From Haliclona indistincta (Eukaryota; Porifera; Demospongiae; Haplosclerida; Chalinidae), in the NCBI GenBank assembly GCA_964017065.1, contig OZ024786.1, positions 11,900,502 through 11,964,501 of the forward strand: a stretch of 64,000 nucleotides of DNA, written 5' to 3'. Shown piece by piece: positions 33,972 to 46,600 of this stretch. Position 1 is the stretch's first letter. Each line of letters begins with the position of its first letter. The notes beneath the pieces are model-generated. The model did not search any database, was not told the origin of the DNA, and worked only from the letters and a program-made list of their open reading frames with translations. The position numbers and the translations under genes are program-made.

Positions 33972-36900
33972 TGTCTTGATCAAAATTTTCAGCTAGTATT
34001 TTTTTGAAAAAGTCTTGCTGTTCCTTAATGATATCTTTCCAATTTTCACTTTCACCAGTCTGATGTTGCTGGACATCATGAGGACGATTGAGTTCATACA
34101 GTACTAGTAATCCTAAAAACAATCCCATCAATAGCAGCAGAAATGTAAAAATTTCAGGATTTCTTCTCACACTGTAATAGCGATTTTTACTGGCAAAAGT
34201 GTATGTTACATAAAGGATAAGTAGTAATCCAATAACTCCACTTATTAAAAACTTTCCTGCCATTGTAGCTGCGATGAGTGCTGTCCATAGCTCTAAGAAA
34301 GACATGACTTGCCAAAACACGTACTGCAGGTTTACCAGTATTATCTAGCTGTATAAGCTTAGTGCCCGTACATGGTAATATTATCATAATTATTGTTATC
34401 ATTGCTACTCGGCAGTGATATGTAGGAGGGTGTTGTTATGTTCATGCCCCATCAGTGTCACGTCAATTGTTAGCCTAGCGCCTGGGTACGAGGCTACGTG
34501 AATTGTAAGAAAACTCCCACATCCAATACTTACAGTGGATGATTCCGGCATAGATAATATACAGTATTATCTATGATTCCGGTCTCTACCACAGCGCCGC
34601 CATTTCGTATTTTACAAACTCGAAAGCAAAAATTAACAATGAAGACCCATTCAAGCTTTAAAAGGCCGATTTTTCACGGGAGAATTCAGTCGTTGTTGCC
34701 TTCACTGAGGTTCATGTTTAATGTCGTTTTAACTGCAATATTTTACTTATTGTAGTTACTTGCTACACACAACAAGGTTCACAATTTAGAAGCGGTCAAA
34801 AATTGCTTATAATTATTTTAATGGCGAGCACACATGCAAGCTTGATCTAGTGGGGTGTGGTTCTTGATAATTGTTGTCACGTGGGCATAACATGCATAAA
34901 CACACAGCTAGTAGACCATGGAAGACACCATCAGACAGAGACATTCTGCGAGAAGTGGGTCCATAATCCACTCATAATGTGATGGTATAAAAATTCAAAC
35001 TTCACTAAAATCACAGTAATTTACTCTGTGTATAAGGCCCAGCTAGCCGGTTCCAGAGCTGAAGAATTAACCAATATAATTATACTGCTCGTACAGTACA
35101 ATGTCATGACGTACTACACTGTATATCCTCCAATGCTCTGATGCTTCATTATGCAAATTTATTGACTATACATAATAGAAACATGTACATGTGCAAAACA
35201 TTAAATAATTGTTTAGTTTTATGTTAGAAGTGACTGGCTGCATGCATGTACTCAACTAACCACAAGTGTGCCTGCACAGCACATTATCATTTGTGACCTA
35301 ATTTGCAAAAAGTGATCATGTGCCCTGTTTTAATGTTTCAAAAAAATTATATGCAGCTCTGACAGAGCTGCATATTTTAAAATAGGGCACACCTGGTGCA
35401 CACAGTCTTTTTGCAATTTAGATCACAATTTTAGTTTCAAGGGATTTATTATTATTAGCAATCTCGATACTTCATCACTTTTCAACACGTACACAGTACT
35501 ATTGCATTTTTTATGAAGCACCTAAGATGCAATGCCTCGGTGCAGATGCATATAGCAGGTGCATGAGGTAGTAGCAGAATCATAAAATTATGGTAGCATG
35601 CAAGAAGCAGAAAACAAGGAAACAACAGAACCATGGATGTAAGGTAAGAGCAGAAGTGAACAAAAGTCAAAACACAGATATTGTATAGTAGTAAGGAGGC
35701 ACGGTAGTGCCTGGGTTGAACAGAAAAACAAATGGCGGCTACATACAATTATTAGCGTTCAAACGCTAATATTTCGCCTGGTGATAAATTTTATACGTCC
35801 AAAGACACTTAGATCTGCTATCTGGCGTTGCCCCATCTGACAGTAGAAAGTAGATTGCTCGAAATTGTTACTAAATAAAAGTGACGAACCTTAAAATGAT
35901 CATGTACAGTGGAACTCCTTAATAAGAACACCCACTTTAATGTGCATACTGCATAGTATAATTCCAAACAGAATCGATACTTTGTATACTATTCAAAATA
36001 AATAATGATTTCTTTAGTATTTCACTTTTGTGTGTTGAGCAACTCCTGAAATCAGGACACAATATTTGAGTACGTAAGTCACATGACTGTATGAATATTA
36101 AAGCTTTCAACCTCCTCTGAATGGACTCCATACATTCCCGCTGAAAATTATGAATTATGCTACATTAGCTACTTCGAACATTTTTTTGACAATGATGCAT
36201 GCACATTTTGACAAAAAGAAAAAATTTTAATTGGTTGATCCTCTGGTTACTGAATTTTTTGATGAAAATTTGATTTGCTCTAAACTGACAGTTTGTCTTG
36301 TGATTTTCAACAACATGCAGTAAGCTAGCTGTTCCAAACTAGCACTGTTTCTTTTGGCATGTCAAACTTTACGACTATGTTTAAATTCTGAGTTGGTCAC
36401 TCCCACTTAGAAACTGAAGCCACTTAAGTGCTGTGACCTCATCATTTTCAGCTAAGTTTGGTCTTCATTTAGCCCTGGTGACTGATACAATAACCTGGTG
36501 GTGCAAACAACACAGTTTCAGTTTAGACCATATTGAATGCCAAAGTATGCAATTCCGGGCATCAGTTTACAAGAAAACAAGTCATGAATAATTATAATTA
36601 ACAATAAATGAATAATGATTAATGTAGGCATTTCATTGGGTGAGGAAACGAGCAATTCAACATATCTCGACTCTGCTGCTTTAATGATACAGCACTGCAC
36701 TCTTAACTGACATCTTATGACTTCTAGTATTATCATTGCCGATAGGCAATGATATGTAGGGATGAGGGCGAATTAAGATGGCGGCTACTCATGTGTGAAA
36801 ATGAGTTTTCGCACATATCTCTATTGTTATAGATTTCTACTGCATTTTAACTATCTCTAAGTGAATCTGAAGTGTAAGCGCTTGTAGGAAGTCTATGAAA

Positions 36901-37681
36901 GTCGCCGGGACTGCTTGTTGGACGACGAAAATCAAGACAGAGAGCATTTGCAGATCTTCGCTGTTATAGCTTTTCTCGAGACTCTAGACATCTAGGATTG
37001 ATCAGACGAATGTTCTGAGCATGAAAATACCTTTGGCGAAGCTGCTAGACGTTTCTAAAGTGGTAAACTAAAATCGCCGCCCACGCGAATTGTTCATCTT
37101 CTTTCTTCTTCTTCTTCTTCTTCTTCTTCTTCTTCTTCTTCTTCTTCTTCTTCTTCTTCTTCTTCTTCTTCTTCTTCTTCTTCTTCTTCTTCTTCTTCTT
37201 CTTCTTCTTCTTCTTCTTCTTCTTCTTCTTCTTCTTCTTCTTCTTCTTCTTCTTCTTCTTCTTCTTCTTCTTCTTCTTCTTCTTCTTCTTCTTCTTCTTC
37301 TTCTTCTTCTTCTTCTTCTTCTTCTTCTTCTTCTTCTTCTTCTTCTTCTTCTTCTTCTTCTTCTTCTTCTTCTTCTTCTTCTTCTTCTTCTTCTTCTTCT
37401 TCTTCTTCTTCTTCTTCTTCTTCTTCTTCTTCTTCTTCTTCTTCTTCTTCTTCTTCTTCTTCTTCTTCTTCTTCTTCTTCTTCTTCTTCTTCTTCTTCTT
37501 CTTCTTCTTCTTCTTCTTCTTCTTCTTCTTCTTCTTCTTCTTCTTCTTCTTCTTCTTCTTCTTCTTCTTCTTCTTCTTCTTCTTCTTCTTCTTCTTCTTC
37601 TTCTTCTTCTTCTTCTTCTTCTTCTTCTTCTTCTTCTTCTTCTTCTTCTTCTTCTTCTTCTTCTTCTTCTTCTTCTTCTTC
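33972..37681. repeat. Second copy of the 3.7 kb duplication
   Basis: It repeats 30062-33771, including a 5'-complete but truncated copy of the small coiled-coil gene (34320 down to 33972 on the minus strand). It begins abruptly in the middle of that gene right after the gap, as the end of an unmerged contig would. Confidence 0.9.
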
Positions 37682-39038
37682 TTCTTCTTCTTCTTCTTCT
37701 TCTTCTTCTTCTTCTTCTTCTTCTTCTTCTTCTTCTTCTTCTTCTTCTTCTTCTTCTTCTTCTTCTTCTTCTTCTTCTTCTTCTTCTTCTTCTTCTTCTT
37801 CTTCTTCTTCTTCTTCTTCTTCTTCTTCTTCTTCTTCTTCTTCTTCTTCTTCTTCTTCTTCTTCTTCTTCTTCTTCTTCTTCTTCTTCTTCTTCTTCTTC
37901 TTCTTCTTCTTCTTCTTCTTCTTCTTCTTCTTCTTCTTCTTCTTCTTCTTCTTCTTCTTCTTTCTTCTTCTTCTTCTTCTTCTTCTTCTTCTTCTTCTTC
38001 TTCTTCTTCTTCTTCTTCTTCTTCTTCTTCTTCTTCTTCTTCTTCTTCTTCTTCTTCTTCTTCTTCTTCTTCTTCTTCTCTTTCTTCTTCTTCTTCTTCT
38101 TCTTCTTCTCTCTTCTTCTTCTTCTTCTTCTTCTTCTTCTTCTTCTTCTTCTTCTTCTTCTTCTTCTTCTTCTTCTTCTCTTCTTCTTCTTCTTCTTCTT
38201 CTTCTTCTTCTTTCTTCTTCTTCTTCTTCTTCTTCTTCTTCTTCTTCTTCTTCTTCTTCTTCTTCTTCTTCTTCTTCTTCTTCTTCTTCTTCTTCTTCTT
38301 CTTCTCTTCTTCTTCTTCTTCTTCTTCTTCTTCTTCTTCTTCTTCTTCTTCTTCTTCTTCTTCTTCTTCTTCTTCTTCTTCTTCTTCTTCTCTTCTTCTT
38401 CTTCTTCTTCTTCTTCTTCTTCTTCTTCTTCTTCTTCTTCTTCTTCTTCTCTTCTTCTTCTTCTTCTTCTTCTTCTTCTTCTTCTTCTTCTTCTTCTTCT
38501 TCTTCTTCTTCTTCTTCTTCTTCTTCTTCTTCTTCTTCTTCTTCTTCTTCTTCTTCTTCTTCCTTCTTCTTCTTCTTCTTCTTCTTCTTCTTCTTCTTCT
38601 TCTTCTTCTTCTTCTTCTTCTTCTTCTTCCTTCTTCTTCTTCTTCTTCTTCATTCTTCTTCTTCTTCTTCTTCTTCTTCTTCTTCTTCTTCTTCTTCTTC
38701 TTCTTCCTTCTTCTTCTTCTTCTTCTTCTTCTTCTTCTTCTTCTTCTTCTTCTTCTTCTTCTTCTTCTTCTTCTTCTTCTTCTTCTTCTTCTTCTTCTTC
38801 TTCTTCTTCTTCTTCTTCTTCTTCTTCTTCTTCTTCTTCTTCTTCTTCTTCTTCTTCTTCTTCTTCTTCTTCTTCTCTTCTTCTTCTTCTTCTTCTTCTT
38901 CTTCTTCTTCTTCTTCTTCTTCTTCTTCTTCTTCTTCTTCTTCTTCTTCTTCTTCTTCTTCTTCTTCTTCTTCTTCTTCTTCTTCTTCTTCTTCTTCTTC
39001 TTCTTCTTCTTCTTCTTCTTCTTCTTCTTCTTCTTCTT
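37100..39038. repeat. Very long (TTC)n / (GAA)n array, about 1.94 kb
   Basis: Roughly 645 triplets. It is pure to about 37960, then has about a dozen single-base interruptions that shift the frame. All long Leu, Ser, Phe, Lys, Glu or Arg frames here are translations of this array, not genes. Confidence 0.98.
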
Positions 39039-39039
39039 T

Positions 39040-39865
39040 GACAAGCCTAGCGCTGTCCTGAGTTAACGAATTACTACCAAACCTGCACCAGCGCACGTGT
39101 ATATATCTGGGGTAGTGCACTTACTTCTTAGATAGGCATCGAACACTACCAGAAGCGAGTAATCCTCGAAAAACATGGTTTTTGGACTGCAGACGCCATT
39201 AATTAACCCTCTTGCTGCTGACGATTATTGACTCCGCCTACATCAGTTTTGAAACAGCGCTAGCGTCTCTGCTCTCATGGCTCTGGTCCTCTGGACGCTT
39301 CAGCGCGCAATCTAGAGGTATGAAAATTTGTCTAAAGCAGTACTATACCCTGGGTAATACTGTTCTGTCCTCAGATGGCGGGTCAAAGGTGCCCAGGCGC
39401 GGACAATGCAAGTGGCACTGATGACGGTGGCTAAGTTTCGGGATACTACACCACACTGCAGCGCAAGCTGTACTTTAAAGGACCCCTGTGGTGTTGACAA
39501 CTGGAACATTGAAAAAGCTAGATCTAAGCCTCTGTGATCGTGATTTCGACATCAACTAGGCGTGTCTAATCGAGCCCTCTGTTCCTGACTAGCTAGCCCG
39601 CATGATCATCATAGTATTCCACTGAGTTGTCAGTGTTAGTCTCTTCTTCATCCATTACAGTGCTAAGAAATATCATGTTGTCAACTCATACCCTCAACCT
39701 CTCTAACTAATTTAAACCTTTTCATTATTCTTGTGATTGCCGATAATAACTTCTCATCTACTAACTAGTAACTGCTACTCACAGAGTTGTAAAAATGAAA
39801 TAACAGCTAGCATAGAATACAGCTAATATTTCAAACTGATAGTGATAAAAAAAGTAACAGGAACA
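39040..39865. other. Part of E2 between TTC array and palindrome
   Basis: No supported gene. 'agaagcgagtaatcctcgaaaaacatggtttttgga' near 39150 matches the E5/E6 middle region. Confidence 0.45.
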
Positions 39866-40708
39866 AGTAAAGTAAAAAAGTTTTAATAAAAAAGTAAAAT
39901 TTGTAGGGATGACTCTTGCAAAAGTAAAGGAACAAGATGGGATGATGCTTGTAAAAGTAAAGGAACAAGATGGGATGATGCTTGCAAAAGTAAAGGAACA
40001 AGATGGAATAGTGCTTGTATAAGCAAAAGTCCCAAGTATCACTACATCAGCGGCTTGAATCGAAGAGGAGGACATAGTCTGATGAAGCAATTGAAGGTAG
40101 TAAAAGGCCATGGTATAGGAAGAGGATTCCGCATTTGTTGCAGGTCATGACAGCAATTAAGCCGCTGACTGTAGGGATACTTGGGACTTTTGCTTATACA
40201 AGCACTATTCCATCTTGTTCCTTTACTTTTGCAAGCATCATCCCATCTTGTTCCTTTACTTTTACAAGCATCATCCCATCTTGTTCCTTTACTTTTGCAA
40301 GAGTCATCCCTACAAATTTTACTTTTTTATTAAAACTTTTTTACTTTACTTTGTATAGAAGTTTGTTGGAAATGCGAATTGTCCATGTCCAAAACAAAGG
40401 CAAAAATGTCGCTTGGTTGTCAAATTTTCAAGTTTCTCTACAAAGACGCCTGCGAAGTCGGGAGAGTTGTCTGTCGCGTGTTAAGGCCAATAGCTGCATT
40501 GCGAATGGGGCAGCCTTGAGTTTGTTTAATGGGATTCATGTGCACCGTCATGCCACCTGCACAAAAAGATTGCATCATTGACCTATATTCATTAGTATAT
40601 TGTGTATCCCACTGACAGTTAGTATTTATGGTGCTGGCACTCTGCACAATTTATATAGTGCTGGCACTCTGCACATTTTATAGTGCCTGGCACTCTGCAT
40701 ATAGCTCA

Positions 40709-43617
40709 ATGATGACTTCGTGGAGCTGTGTTCTTCTTCTGTGCTGCATCACCACAAGCTCCTGTAATTGTGGTGTTGACATCGCTACATGCAATGCGGA
40801 GACTTGGGAAGACTTGTTCTTGATACTCGAGAATGCCCTTCTAAGCAATGGCTCAAACATCTATAAACTGAGGGAAATACTGCTTAAAGATCCACCAGAA
40901 CTCATTAATATCACATACCATCTTCAAATCATAAACAAGACTGGTTCCAATCTTACCCAACTACCAAATAATGCCTCAAATGCAACTGTTAATCAAAATC
41001 CCACTACTGGGACAGTTGTGCTCCGTTATGGATGGACCTCTATAGGAATCTATTCTTTTATTCACCCTGCTCTTTTAAACCAACTACAAATTCAATTGCC
41101 ATTCTTCATAATAAGAAATTTTGTGAACAACAACCACCCCTTTCTTTGGAATGGCAACAATCAACTACCAAGCATTCATCTGCAACTATCTGTACCTATC
41201 ACTGGTCCCTGTCTCCCGAATAATAACATGCTAGATGGAGTAATAAAAAGATTAACATCATTGGTAAGAAAGTCGCTTATTTTGATTTCATGTATTAATT
41301 GAGCTAGACTGAGTGACAACTTAACACACTGCCAAAATTACTCACATTCTTTAAAGCTTCTCGTCCGTGACCTCGTTTTTAGGTGCCTGAAAACCAATGT
41401 TAGCGATCTAATAGCTATTGAAGGGAAAATTTATGTTCACTATTATTTGGAGATCAAGACCTGCATTAATATTTAATATCTGAACGAGGTGAGAGTTCGT
41501 GCTGGAGCTATAGCTCCAGCACGAACTCTCACCTCGTATAGCTCCAGCACGAACTCTCACCTCGTTCAGATTGACCATTTTAGCTCATTTTTATTCCCAT
41601 TGGTTGGCAAAAGCTTTTTCAAGCTGCAATAACTACGACGAACAACATTGTTATCGCCGTTTCTATAATGATCCAAAAATATTTTAGATATCGATTTTTC
41701 AAACAGCGTATTCCTTTTGCAGCCGAGTTGCAAACTCGGAAAGCAACGCTTTTTTGAAAATCAACGTCAGACAGTCAGTTGCAAAAGTGTTCGGGAGCTC
41801 TGCCTCTAGTTGAGTAGAAACGGCGACTCAGTGCAGCTGCATGGGGATAGCAGCAGTCAAATTGCAGCTTAAAACATGCAGCTTTTGCTAACCAATTGGT
41901 ATAAACATGAGCTGAAAATAATAGGCATAACATTGAAATTGGAACAAGGTGATGAGACCCACGGTTCATGCCAGAGCTATAATTATTGGCTCAACCTGTG
42001 AGCTATGGCAAGTGCCGGGCCCAGTGCTTGGAAAGTTTATGACCTTTAACACTATCGACGTTCGACAGCAGCACATGTTGGTAGCTATGAACATCGTTTA
42101 TCGAACCAGCAGCTTGAGCCAGAGAATAGCAGTCGCTGCCATGGGCAAACTATGTCGGTCGTGTACTGGCGAAGGACGGCGCGTATCGGCGTTAAGCTAT
42201 CGTGTATCTGATGAAACTTTGACCTACAAATCCACAGGGAAACTGCCAACCAGTAGAAGGGTCTATACACGTACGTCGGGGAGGGTAATATTATTATGGA
42301 GGCACGGTAGTGCCTCCCTATGTATAGGGTTGAACGGAAAAACAAGATGGCGGCTACATACAATGTATTAGCGTTCAAACGCTGATATTTCGCCTGGTGA
42401 TGAATTTTATACGACCAAAGACACAAGGCTTAAATCTGCTCTTTGGCGTTGCCCCATCTTACAGAGATTGCTCAAAATTGTTAGTAAAGTGACGAACCTG
42501 GAAATGGTGAAAATCGAGTTTCGTCATCTTCGTTTTCTTCTTTCTTTCTTTCTGTAATGTCTTTGTACGCCAGGTTCGCTCTATTACGATAGCATGCAGG
42601 TTGACCGAGATATAACAACCGGCAGCATGAGATTATTAGGGCAGAACAGACAGACAGGTGATGAATGCTAGCCTGCATGCATAAATAGGCTAGTTCGATG
42701 AGTACAGATCATGTGATACAATACAATACTTGTAAAATAAAAACACTGTCTGTCAGACAATATGTCTCTGAGCCTCTGAGTGAAAGGTCACAACACTTTC
42801 TTTCCTTCTTTCTTCTTCAGCGAGCCTATCACCTTTTAATATGCGAGCAGTGCCGAGACCAAAACACCCACGAACAGTTGTGAAATTCTCCTGGCAGGTG
42901 CCTTTTGAACTTTGTTTTTAGCGTAACGGCGATATAAATTCCGCGATTTCTCGATCGTGAATCGCCTGCGCGGATTATGCCAGCATTGCTTTGAGCATAA
43001 TAGGTACGCGAAAGCATTGAGCATAATAAGAGCATAATAGGTAATTATCGGTCGAAAATGACATCATCAAATGAAATTAACCCCTCGTGGCGATTGACGT
43101 GCGTCACGTACGTATCATCAAGGCAACAAGCAAACGATCGCCACGATCGGCTTCAGCATAATTTGAGCATAGTAGGGGAAATTGTGGAGCATAATAGGTA
43201 AAATTTTGGAGCAGTGCAGCATAGCTCTTTGACAACTGAGCTAGCTGGGGAGGAGCACGTGACCTTAACCCGTGCACCCACGCGTTGACGACCAGGCCAC
43301 GTTAGCTCGTTGTTGGGCGTGTCACTGTAGGCGTGGTTTATTCTGGTCTAGAACGATGGCGAATTTCGAGCTCTCTTGTACGCAGCGTTTCCGGATTGTG
43401 TGACTGATTGCAGCTATCCAGGTACATTTAGACGACTGCGCCAGTAATTCTTACCAGTTCTGAATGCTTGCCATTGACCAATAGACAGAAGTAAGTGCAG
43501 CTAGCTATCTCGCTTGCTCGCTCGCTTCATCCTCTTGCAAGCGGCTCAGGCCCCTTCGGCTAGACACACACAGACACTACAAACATATCTTATCATCCAC
43601 ACAGTTCATATGTCTCC

Positions 43618-43648
<31 letters not shown>

Positions 43649-46600
43649 GTTCTTCAGTCGCTAGATCCTTTGATCCTCAAAGGCCCGACACCGGAAACTT
43701 GTAAAGATGAAGGTTCCGCTTTCATGCCGACAGAGGGGGTGGTTTCACGGTACTTGAATGCCGCCTGCATCTCATTTCCTGTACAATAACCATTATAACT
43801 TGTGTTGTTATTAATAATTATTAAAGTGGGCACTTACCATGAATACTAAGTAGCGTTGTATTTTTACAACTTTTCAGAGATCAAAGAGATAGCATAGTAG
43901 GCAAATTTTCTAGCATAATCAGCTCAGGCCTAATCGTGATCCATTGTCAGCTGATTGATCCATAAATTCGACCATTGTCAGATCCATTGTCAGTGTTAGA
44001 CGCCATTATTGTGATTGCGCAATACGCACGTGACCAAGCGCTTGGGTGAATGAAGCAGTGGCTTGCGCACGTGACCATCGCACGTGACCAAGCACTAGAG
44101 TATCGCCGAGCCGTATGAATAACGGAGAACACATACCCGGGATTTGTCTGGAGTCTTCGAAGAACGGTAAGCTCGTGTAGGATCGCCATTCTGCGCTTTC
44201 CAGATAATATCGTTATTATAACCGCCGTATATGTCTACAAACAAGTATGGGCGGGGCTGGTATGCATGCGTAGGCGAGCTGATATGTACAGCATAACAAT
44301 TTATTCTTCAAGACACCTGCATCCTCTCACCCTTCTTGATCATCAGTCTAAGACTAAATCTTTTTCTGCATCCTTTTTTCTTTCTAGTTGTAAAGCCTGG
44401 AATAATCTTAATTATGATGTTGTAAGTGTTTCTACCTTTTCGTCATTTAAGAACTTAACTAAACCTAAACCTATATAATTTTCTTTCCTTTTTTTTCCTA
44501 TTCCCTCTTTTGGGTGCACGCCTACTTAAATTGCTATTGTGTGTATCCATGCAACTTGCTAACTTGTTATAAAAATAAAAAAAATTTTGCTACAAGTTTA
44601 AAATTATTAATAGTAAAGAAAAGCGATCGACAACTGGAAAACTAAACCAATGGTGGAAACCATTACAAAGATGGCTCAGTACGTGCATGATATTGAACTG
44701 CACTTCACTGAAAAAGAAAATAGGATACAAACACAAGAAAATTAAAAAGATTTCTATCGAAATCAAAAGGATGTAGGGTTGTAAAATCTACCACTGGTCC
44801 ACAATGTAATCTAGCAAGGAACAAGCATGGAACTAGCCATAGTCAACCTCAGCAGCCACTGATGTAGGGATCTATGGTCTGTTAGCAAGTCAATCGTGTA
44901 ACCATTCCATGCTTGTTCCTTGTTAGATTACATTGTGGACCAGTGGTAGATTTTACAACCCTACATCCTTTTGATTTCGATAGAAATTTTTTTAATTTTC
45001 TTTCTAAGGTAAAATCAACGCGTATAGTCAACTGATTGTAGCGCTCACGTGATCTTCTACACGTTACGTATCCTGTACTTTTGAGTCCTGTACTGTGTCA
45101 ATTTCTCCACTCTCGTAATACTCCACTTTCATGATCCATTTAGTTACTTGTTCTTATAACAGCTCATTTTTTACAGCTTATGCATTATGTGACAACAGAA
45201 CATAAACTTCATGAGAGCCACATTGCAATAAAAGCAGACTACGCTCTTGATGGACAGTTTGTAAGTAATTGGAAAGATTTAGTCGCGAATAGAATGCGTT
45301 TTCTAAAACCAAATGTTGAATTTTTTGCTAAGCATTTTAACTACTCTTTTATTATCACACAGTATGTTATAAGTAATTTTGTTACTTTTTTGCTATTCAT
45401 TATTGGCTATAATTATTTTAAGTCTCATTATAAGTCTAAATTTGAGGAAACGAAAAAAGATTATCTATCATCAACAGCATTTTCTCTTCATACCAGTTTA
45501 GTTATTTGTGTTACCTTGTCTGGAATAGCCATGTTTGTAGCAGAGCTTTCAGTTTATGTAAATAATGTCAATCATGTCATTGTCCAGCAAAGAATGCTCA
45601 ATGTTCTATTTTTTCTTGGTATTCATGCAGTTTCTTTATGCATCATAATATTATCTACAATTTGTTCTAAGAAATGTTGTAGGAATAAAGAATCAATTTG
45701 CACAAACATTTTAGTTTGTATTGCATTCACACTACTATGGTTGATTCATTATTTTTTGGTTTTTTCAATTTCATGGGTACTTGGTTGTTTGTTACCAACA
45801 CTGCTACTTTCACTAGCTTATCCATTGTACGCTATCATACTGTATACACTAAATGTCACCTGCTTTATTATAACAATTATTATTTTTGCTGTTTTTGTAC
45901 CAAAGCTGTTTTCTTGCTTGCAAAAATTTAAAAATAAACTCCTAGGATTAATTACTATTTTCATTTGTTTGATTGTTTTGACTGTGGTGACAGCTGGAAT
46001 ATATGTAGCAGTTATGTCCATATATGGTTCTACTATTTCGGAGCGAATTTTTCCCGAAAATGGACTGATTGAAGTGCTTCTTTTACTACCATCTTTCGTT
46101 GTGTTCACGGGTGCTTGGTTGCTCCATAAAAATATCTTCAGTAAGTATTGTTAATTAACACTTTGCACGCGAATTAATTATTCATGTGGCTCCACCCACA
46201 ACGCGAAATTTGTGTTGGTCAAAATGGCGTTTTTTGTTGGAGTGGTTGTCAAGGGCTGTTTTGTGTAGCTAGGCGCTTGTTTATTAGTTGGAAACTGCTA
46301 CCAACGGATCGTAGCAACCATTGGGCACCTTGTTGAAGCCTAGATAACGGCTGTTTTCTGAATTGCAGAGCCCTGTTCGCGATCACTAGGTGAGCAATGT
46401 GTTCGTGTTACAGTCACAGCTTTAGCAATGGTTTTGTTATGTTTACAGGCTAAACATGTTAGATATTACAAGAGTAAACACTACAAGCCATCCCAGACAT
46501 AGTAACTAACAGCTGCTACTCTAGCATTGGTTGTGTGAAGCTTGACAGCGCCTGGTGTTCAACATGCAGCTGTTACTATCTTGTCTGATTCATTCCCCAA

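Larger units (their letters stand above)
36732..40351 (+). mobile_element. Element E2: hairpin end, expanded TTC tract, repeat-built palindrome
   Basis: It starts with a perfect hairpin (ATCATTGCC, loop GATA, GGCAATGAT) at 36732-36753, then TATGTAGGGATGAGGGCG and AAGATGGCGGCTAC. The TTC tract is expanded to about 1.9 kb. Sequence after it (39150-39200) resembles E6 at 55600-55650. It ends in a palindrome (39866-40351) whose arms each hold three copies of a ~33 bp unit (gggatgatgcttg.aaaagtaaaggaacaagat) mirrored around a central ~100 bp. No protein is encoded. If the duplication is an artefact, the true start is the identical hairpin at 32822. Confidence 0.7.
42296..45003 (+). mobile_element. 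Element E3 (hairpin/palindrome family) with nested insertions
   Basis: The terminal hairpin (GGAGGCAC, loop GGTA, GTGCCTCC) at 42298-42317 is followed by TATAGGGTTGAACGG and AAGATGGCGGCTAC, a TTC-rich tract (42527-42555, split, resuming near 42800) and the 3' palindrome at about 44735-45003. E4 is a shorter relative in the opposite orientation, and comparison with it exposes insertions in E3: 42961-43931 and a LINE fragment near 44285-44590. No transposase or Rep/helicase frame is seen, so it is non-autonomous. Confidence 0.75.

Noticed and set aside
33135..34320. Fused frame joining the coiled-coil protein to a poly-Glu tract
   Set aside because: Created by reading through 200 N; the coiled-coil protein is complete in the first copy at 29850-30410.
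37068..39120. Very long frames of Lys, Arg, Glu, Leu, Ser or Phe on both strands
   Set aside because: Pure translations of the TTC/GAA microsatellite; no start context, no flanking coding signal.
39779..40581. Frames with repeated SCSFTFASIIPSCSF on both strands
   Set aside because: They arise from the mirrored 33 bp units of the E2 palindrome; equal potential on both strands argues against coding.
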